Assembly (NCBI GenBank): GCA_020056205.1
Contig: JAGVIF010000099.1
Coordinates: forward strand, 1-9,749
Length of the DNA stretch: 9,749 nt
Origin: Lentisphaeria bacterium
Lineage (GTDB): Bacteria; Verrucomicrobiota; Lentisphaeria; Victivallales; GWF2-50-93
Direction: 5' to 3'
In this document: one piece after another, positions 5,570 to 9,749 of the stretch
Numbering within the stretch: the first letter of the stretch is position 1
Layout: each line of letters opens with the position of its first letter
Position numbers and translations under genes: made by a program
The notes under the pieces: model-generated
Told to the model about the DNA's origin: nothing
The model's input: only the letters and a program-made list of their open reading frames with translations
Database searches by the model: none

Positions 5570-8500
5570 TTACGGCATCCATGTTAAATTCAAATCCGGC
5601 ACAACGCCGGCGTAAGGCCGGTTCCAGGCGGCGACATTGGGTGCGGCCGGCACCCAGCGCACGATGTTTTCACTGCCGTCTTTTTGTACGAGGCCACTTA
5701 CGTCCACCCGTTTCATCCACGGCGGCGTCTGCAGTACCTGTCCGTTGATCGTCAGAAATCCGAGATGCTTCTGCGATTCAAGGAACACACGTTTCGCAGG
5801 CCATTCTTTCGGCAGAGTGAAACGGGTTTCAAGGTAGAGTCCTTTGACTTTTTCGCCAGGCTTCACAGGTTGCAGACGATTAAACGCGCTGGCGACAAAC
5901 CACGAAGCAACCAGTGGCTCGGATTTCAACGCCGGCACGGAGGATTGCAGATAGAATAAGCCGGTAACACCGTTGGGCTTGGGTTGCCCTTTCTTCTCCT
6001 GCCCCGGTTTATTTTTGTTCGTCATCCCGGTTCCCGTGCCATTTACCTCGAGGCGAATCGTCAGCGATCCCGTGGTGGCGGCGTCCGTAACATCGAAAGA
6101 GAATCCCGGTAGAGCCGCAGGAGCTATAGGTTGCTTTATGGGCGCTTTTTTGTCGTTCACGAAAAGACGCCCCTCCGGGAGAATGCCCCAGAACCAGTGT
6201 TCCGCGTCAAAGACAAGCTCGACACGCCTGTCTTTCCAGGCTTCAGGGACGGAAATTGTTTTTTCAAATGTCGCCTTCGTGTTTTCCGGCAGGCCGAGCG
6301 TTCCAAAAGCCCCTATTCGGACTGTTTTGTCGGGCTGACCCTCGACTTTTAAAGTCCATCCGTCGGGTAGCGGAAGCATGTCTTCGGGCGTGGATATCAC
6401 CTGTGGCTTGCGTATCTCAGGAATTGGCGGCAGTGCTCGCCATATCTGCGACTGCGTTTGGAACCAGTCGAGGGCCGAACGTGTGATGTCCGCCCTCGGC
6501 GCCACATAGACCCGCGATTGCATCAACCCATAGTCGGCGGCGGGAAACGTGACCTTCCCGTCCTGGTACGAAACCTTGACCTTGGGATGACCGAGCGCGC
6601 TGATCTCCACGGCTTCGGTGAGGGGCGCTTCGCGGCGAAGGCTGACCGTGGCGCTCCTGAACTCGTCGCCGTTCTTGGTCATCCGGGCCACGGGATAGAG
6701 GTCGAAGACGCCGTTCTTGCTGCGCCACCGCTCCGCCCACATTTCATTGAGCCCCGTCCAGCTGTCGCGCGGGACGCCCAGGCTCGTGAGAAATTCATCG
6801 AGCATTGCCCCGCGGCGTTCGTCGTTCACCCAGACTCCCGCGACATCCTTCATCCTTGTATAGAACGGAGTTCCAAGCAGAATGAAACGGCCGCGCCCTT
6901 CACGCACATCGGCGATGGCCATCGTTCCGTCGTCCCAGTTTGCGATTGAACGGATGTTATCCGCCTTCGAGGCGATGCTTATCGCGCCGCTATGTTCCTT
7001 GCCGAGATAGTCCACGGCCACGCCACTGCCTTCAATTTCCTTGCCCTTCAGGCTTGGCAGAAGCTCCTGTTCTTCCGAGAAACGCATTTTTGCGAGGGGC
7101 CATTTATGGTAGTTTTCATCCGACATATATTTCGGCGTGACAGTCAATCCCCAGGACTTGGCGAGATCCCATGAATCGCCTTTTGCGGGCGAATGCCGCC
7201 CGGTATGATGCTGCGCGATGAAAATTCCGCCGCTCCGCACATAGCGTTTTATTCCCTCTATCTCCTCTTCGTCCAAGAGCACGGTTCCATTATCTATTAT
7301 CACGGGAAACTTGTCCATGGTCCCGTTCAGAATGTCGGGAACCTCGACGTATGCGAAGTTCCTTCCTACGCCCTGCAAGGCGCCGCGGGCGATGTCCCAG
7401 TTCCAAGGTTCCACGAAACCGAGACGGGTGGCGCGGGTCGAGCGCAAAACGCCTATCTTAGGTGTAGGCAGGCTCATCTTTCCTATACATCGGACAAGTT
7501 CGATATTTTTATCGAACCATGCCGACACTTCAGGTTTCCTAGTGCTGTAATGTGACACTGCGAATACAAGATCCACCGCGTCGGTTCCATACATCAGGTA
7601 GAAGGTCATCGCGTTCTGCATCTCGGCAACGCTGTTTGGAGGACCGCCCTGTTCGCAACTCCACGGCAGTCCGTGGCTTCGCGCGAGGCGGGCGCCGGTC
7701 ATCGGCGCCCAGTAGCCGCCGGCTCCGCCAGTGTCGTGCTGGTATGCGCCATACTTTTCGGCCAACGGCGTGCTCATGTCCAACAGATTGATCATGGCCA
7801 TCATTTTGAGCGGCCGGTTGGGATCGGCGCTGCGGCTTGCGCGCAGTGCGGATTCGATTTTGCCGACGCGAAGCCAGGCATCGAAGTTGACTGCATCGAA
7901 CCAGAGGCGGTTTTCAGATTCGGTCATCATTGGATATTTTCTGAGGGCTGTAGATCCTAAGAAGCAATATCCCGGGATCGGCGTACCATGGGTGTTAAGC
8001 ACAATCTGATTCTCTCCATCCTTGAGTGAATCGCCGACGATAAAGTTCTGATCGAAATCTCCTCTGTCGTCGCTGGTAGTCTCAAGTTTCTTGCCGTTGA
8101 TCCATACACCGAAAATAGGAGTGTGGTTGCCGTGGTAGACATCGCGGGAGATGTGGAGAAATGTGAAATCCTTTGCGCGGCCTGCCGGAATGTTGACGCT
8201 CCGGCGCATCCAGTAATCCGGCTGCTTCTCCTTGTCACTCTGCCTATTCGGCTTGTAAACAAGGATCATCGGATCATTGCAGTCTCCCTCGGCCCAGTCA
8301 TTCGGCGCCTTTGCCGGATCAAACCAAGCCTCTTTATCACCCTTGCGCTCAATGTCCTCGTGCATCTGCCATTTGCCGCGCAGGTCGAGGCAGGCGGCGG
8401 GATTCCAGCCGATGAAATCGCCGGGGCGCGGGACTTCAACGTTCTCCCATGAGCTGTAAAAATTGCGATCGCCCTTGTGCAATCTGCCGACAGTGGCGAG

Positions 8501-9529
8501 ATCCATTCCAAGTTCCGTGCTGAGATAACCATGCCATAGCTGTTTTATACCAGGAGTGTTCAGTGATGACGCAAGAATATCCACACCTGCCTCCGGAATC
8601 TCGGTGCAACCATGCATTCCGACAAAGTTGGGATCAGCTTGGAGAAGTTCCGCCAGCCGTCTGCGCAAATCAAAAATATAAGGATCTACGGCGGGAACAG
8701 GCTCCAACGCGCCTGCGCAGGTGTTCTTCTGATATTCCAGCCAGGGCGCAGTCACGGTCTTGCCCGGCTCCGGGAGAACATAAGGCAAAGGCTCCCTGTT
8801 CCACAGCCATTCATGACTCGCAGGAAAGAAAAGAACACGGTATGGAAGATCGTATTTTGCAGCCATCGCAGTATGCCAGTTGAAGATTGAAGTGTCGAGA
8901 ATTCCTGGTCCGACAAGACGTGATTCTGTAGGTGACAGCGTGCACATCGCCAGTTTGCGGTCGCGTAACCATTCAAAGTCGGAAGGCAGGACATACTGGT
9001 CTCCTCCGCCGCCGACCCATACGCCGGGACCGGCATTGTCAAAACAATCGAGCCATCTTGGGTAGGCCTTTTCCGGAACCGCCTGCCATGAAGCGGCTTT
9101 GCAGTCCTTGACGAGGCGCGTCAACGCGTCCTTGCTCAGAGCGTAAAGTTCATGGAATTTCGAGCCGTCAAGTCCAAGCAGCCAGCATCCCGCGCCCTCA
9201 AGTTCGAGCATTGTACCAGGCAGTTTGCTGCCAGCGACGATTTTCAGGTCGCCGAAAGCCAACAGATCGGCAAGACGCTTCGACGCGCATATCTTCGCGC
9301 GCACGGTGTCCTCTGCGGCAAAAGTGGTCCAGGAAGAATCGTTTTCCCTGCCGAGGATGCGCATTGACACCTCCACATATCCGAAACCCCTTGTCCCGGC
9401 CTTGAAGTTCTCGCCTTCAGCCGTAGCCGCAGATTCGAAAGCAACAGCCATGTCAAGCACACCCATCCATGACAGCGCCATTACAAATGCGCCTTTCATA
9501 GAGACCCTTTTCAGTTCTGAGATTTTCAT
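5570..9529 (-). CDS. Very large secreted glycoside hydrolase-like protein with jelly-roll domains
   Basis: A 1319-residue protein from the ATG at 9529. Residues 1-30 form a Sec signal peptide (K2, R8, K12, hydrophobic 13-30, cleavage after AVA). Residues about 150-375 form the first half of a probable TIM barrel, ending near NFVGMHGCTEIPE (E310 or E313, candidate acid/base). Residues 378-530 are a galactose-binding-like jelly roll (DLRGKWQ, WMRRSVNIP, GVWINGKKL, DGENQIVL), apparently inserted in the barrel. Barrel sequence resumes at 535-685 with GLPWSCEQGG (E626, candidate nucleophile). Residues 690-920 contain VIIDNGTVLLDEEE, YVRSGGIFIAQH and RFILLGTPFY, resembling the GATase-like domain of GH42 enzymes. 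Two more GH2-type sugar-binding jelly rolls lie at about 1040-1200 and 1205-1319; the first carries a charged linker (residues 1169-1187). It is probably a periplasmic or secreted glycan-degrading enzyme; family and substrate are not recognised. The in-frame ATG at 9607 is rejected because it lies by the 8-nt repeats and lacks a ribosome binding site, whereas the chosen ATG has AGGAGG. Confidence 0.85.
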   Translation of the reverse strand: MKISELKRVSMKGAFVMALSWMGVLDMAVAFESAATAEGENFKAGTRGFGYVEVSMRILGRENDSSWTTFAAEDTVRAKICASKRLADLLAFGDLKIVAGSKLPGTMLELEGAGCWLLGLDGSKFHELYALSKDALTRLVKDCKAASWQAVPEKAYPRWLDCFDNAGPGVWVGGGGDQYVLPSDFEWLRDRKLAMCTLSPTESRLVGPGILDTSIFNWHTAMAAKYDLPYRVLFFPASHEWLWNREPLPYVLPEPGKTVTAPWLEYQKNTCAGALEPVPAVDPYIFDLRRRLAELLQADPNFVGMHGCTEIPEAGVDILASSLNTPGIKQLWHGYLSTELGMDLATVGRLHKGDRNFYSSWENVEVPRPGDFIGWNPAACLDLRGKWQMHEDIERKGDKEAWFDPAKAPNDWAEGDCNDPMILVYKPNRQSDKEKQPDYWMRRSVNIPAGRAKDFTFLHISRDVYHGNHTPIFGVWINGKKLETTSDDRGDFDQNFIVGDSLKDGENQIVLNTHGTPIPGYCFLGSTALRKYPMMTESENRLWFDAVNFDAWLRVGKIESALRASRSADPNRPLKMMAMINLLDMSTPLAEKYGAYQHDTGGAGGYWAPMTGARLARSHGLPWSCEQGGPPNSVAEMQNAMTFYLMYGTDAVDLVFAVSHYSTRKPEVSAWFDKNIELVRCIGKMSLPTPKIGVLRSTRATRLGFVEPWNWDIARGALQGVGRNFAYVEVPDILNGTMDKFPVIIDNGTVLLDEEEIEGIKRYVRSGGIFIAQHHTGRHSPAKGDSWDLAKSWGLTVTPKYMSDENYHKWPLAKMRFSEEQELLPSLKGKEIEGSGVAVDYLGKEHSGAISIASKADNIRSIANWDDGTMAIADVREGRGRFILLGTPFYTRMKDVAGVWVNDERRGAMLDEFLTSLGVPRDSWTGLNEMWAERWRSKNGVFDLYPVARMTKNGDEFRSATVSLRREAPLTEAVEISALGHPKVKVSYQDGKVTFPAADYGLMQSRVYVAPRADITRSALDWFQTQSQIWRALPPIPEIRKPQVISTPEDMLPLPDGWTLKVEGQPDKTVRIGAFGTLGLPENTKATFEKTISVPEAWKDRRVELVFDAEHWFWGILPEGRLFVNDKKAPIKQPIAPAALPGFSFDVTDAATTGSLTIRLEVNGTGTGMTNKNKPGQEKKGQPKPNGVTGLFYLQSSVPALKSEPLVASWFVASAFNRLQPVKPGEKVKGLYLETRFTLPKEWPAKRVFLESQKHLGFLTINGQVLQTPPWMKRVDVSGLVQKDGSENIVRWVPAAPNVAAWNRPYAGVVPDLNLTWMP

Positions 9530-9532
9530 CTT

Positions 9533-9540
9533 CTCCTCCT
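9533..9540 (-). promoter_or_regulatory. Strong ribosome binding site of the large gene
   Basis: AGGAGGAG on the minus strand, with the AGGAGG core 5 nt before the ATG at 9529. It decides the start in favour of MKISELK over the upstream in-frame ATG at 9607. Confidence 0.85.
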
Positions 9541-9571
9541 TTAGAATTAAAGTTTCCAATTTAAAAATTTC

Positions 9572-9603
9572 CGAACTTTCGCATTTCCGAACTCCTGCAC
9601 TTC
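9572..9603 (-). repeat. 8-nt tandem array, four units
   Basis: On the minus strand the units are GAAGTGCA, GGAGTTCG, GAAATGCG and AAAGTTCG, ending about 30 nt before the ribosome binding site of the large gene. The array is in the 5' leader and matches the one at 5394-5417. Confidence 0.65.
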
Positions 9604-9613
9604 TCAATCATTT

Positions 9614-9641
9614 TCTACTTTCTAATTTTTACTTCCTACTT
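9614..9641 (-). repeat. 7-nt tandem array, four units
   Basis: On the minus strand the units are AAGTAGG, AAGTAAA, AATTAGA and AAGTAGA, filling the space between the 9-nt and 8-nt arrays. The low-complexity purine-rich sequence makes this a softer call than its neighbours. Confidence 0.45.
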
Positions 9642-9642
9642 T

Positions 9643-9678
9643 TTTCCCCTTTTGTCCTTTTCGTCCCTTATGTCCTTT
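9643..9678 (-). repeat. 9-nt tandem array, four units
   Basis: On the minus strand the units are AAAGGACAT, AAGGGACGA, AAAGGACAA and AAGGGGAAA (last one degenerate). Same unit and same position relative to the conserved block as the array at 5425-5460. Confidence 0.7.
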
Positions 9679-9705
9679 TATATCTCAGTTTCATTTTGAC
9701 AAAAC
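9679..9705 (-). promoter_or_regulatory. Conserved AT-rich block upstream of the large gene
   Basis: On the minus strand this begins GTTTTGTC, contains TGAAACT and ends ATATAAAA, about 150 nt before the ATG at 9529. Its close match to 5461-5486, where it is again followed by 9-nt and 8-nt arrays, marks it as the head of a leader module. TTGTCA and TATAAA are present, but 14 nt apart. It may hold the promoter of the large gene. Confidence 0.4.
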
Positions 9706-9716
9706 TGCAAATCTGA

Positions 9717-9746
9717 ATATATTCAAACTATTATATATATATTCAA
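9717..9746. repeat. Direct repeat at a 20-bp interval
   Basis: ATATATTCAA occurs at 9717-9726 and 9737-9746, exactly 20 bp apart, about two helical turns. The first copy overlaps a perfect 10-bp palindrome, GAATATATTC (9715-9724). Such phasing fits an operator for a dimeric regulator upstream of the large gene, but the stretch is so AT-rich that chance is a real alternative. Confidence 0.3.
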
Positions 9747-9749
9747 TAT

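Noticed and set aside
9530..9607. Longer start for the large gene at the in-frame ATG at 9607
   Set aside because: The extra 26 residues are translated from the 8-nt repeats and leader, have no Shine-Dalgarno, and would bury the signal peptide. The ATG at 9529 has AGGAGG at good spacing.

Overview
The window carries four genes, all on the minus strand, so transcription runs from right to left. In that order they are: a very large secreted glycoside hydrolase-like protein (5570-9529), a two-domain pectate-lyase-superfamily lipoprotein (2359-4677), a smaller cytoplasmic-looking glycoside hydrolase-like protein (129-2342), and the first 24 codons of another exported protein cut by the left edge (1-72). 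The last three are close together (16 nt and 56 nt gaps) and probably form one operon. The large gene is set apart by an 892-nt non-coding stretch. No tRNA, rRNA, CRISPR array, transposase, sulfatase, transporter or regulator gene is visible.

The genes point to a polysaccharide-degrading bacterium with a two-membrane envelope. Sec signal peptides, a lipobox, oversized multi-domain glycosidases, moderate GC and intergenic DNA packed with repeats would fit the Planctomycetota-Verrucomicrobiota-Lentisphaerota group, with Lentisphaerota-like organisms my best guess. This rests on style, not on a marker gene, and is held loosely. The likely job is breakdown of a complex glycan: the lipoprotein and the large secreted enzyme act outside the cytoplasm and the third enzyme acts on imported fragments. 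The substrate cannot be read from the sequence.

The most unusual part is the non-coding DNA. The interval 4678-5569 is a string of at least five different structured elements. Two fold as an outer stem closed over two inner hairpins (4752-4845 and 5167-5230), although their sequences differ. One is a long imperfect hairpin (4879-4951). One is a 134-nt inverted repeat (4977-5110) read through by a small basic ORF with a good ribosome binding site (4946-5116). One is a 38-nt piece between 8-bp direct repeats (5275-5328) that shares words with the large inverted repeat.

The leader of the large gene (9572-9705) is built from a conserved AT-rich block followed by short tandem arrays whose period changes from 9 to 7 to 8 nt. 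A second copy of this leader (5294-5486: block, 9-nt array, 8-nt array, 14-nt repeat, ATG) lies just past the end of the same gene, in the same orientation, but leads only into a 19-codon stub. This duplicated, gene-less leader is the observation most worth following up.
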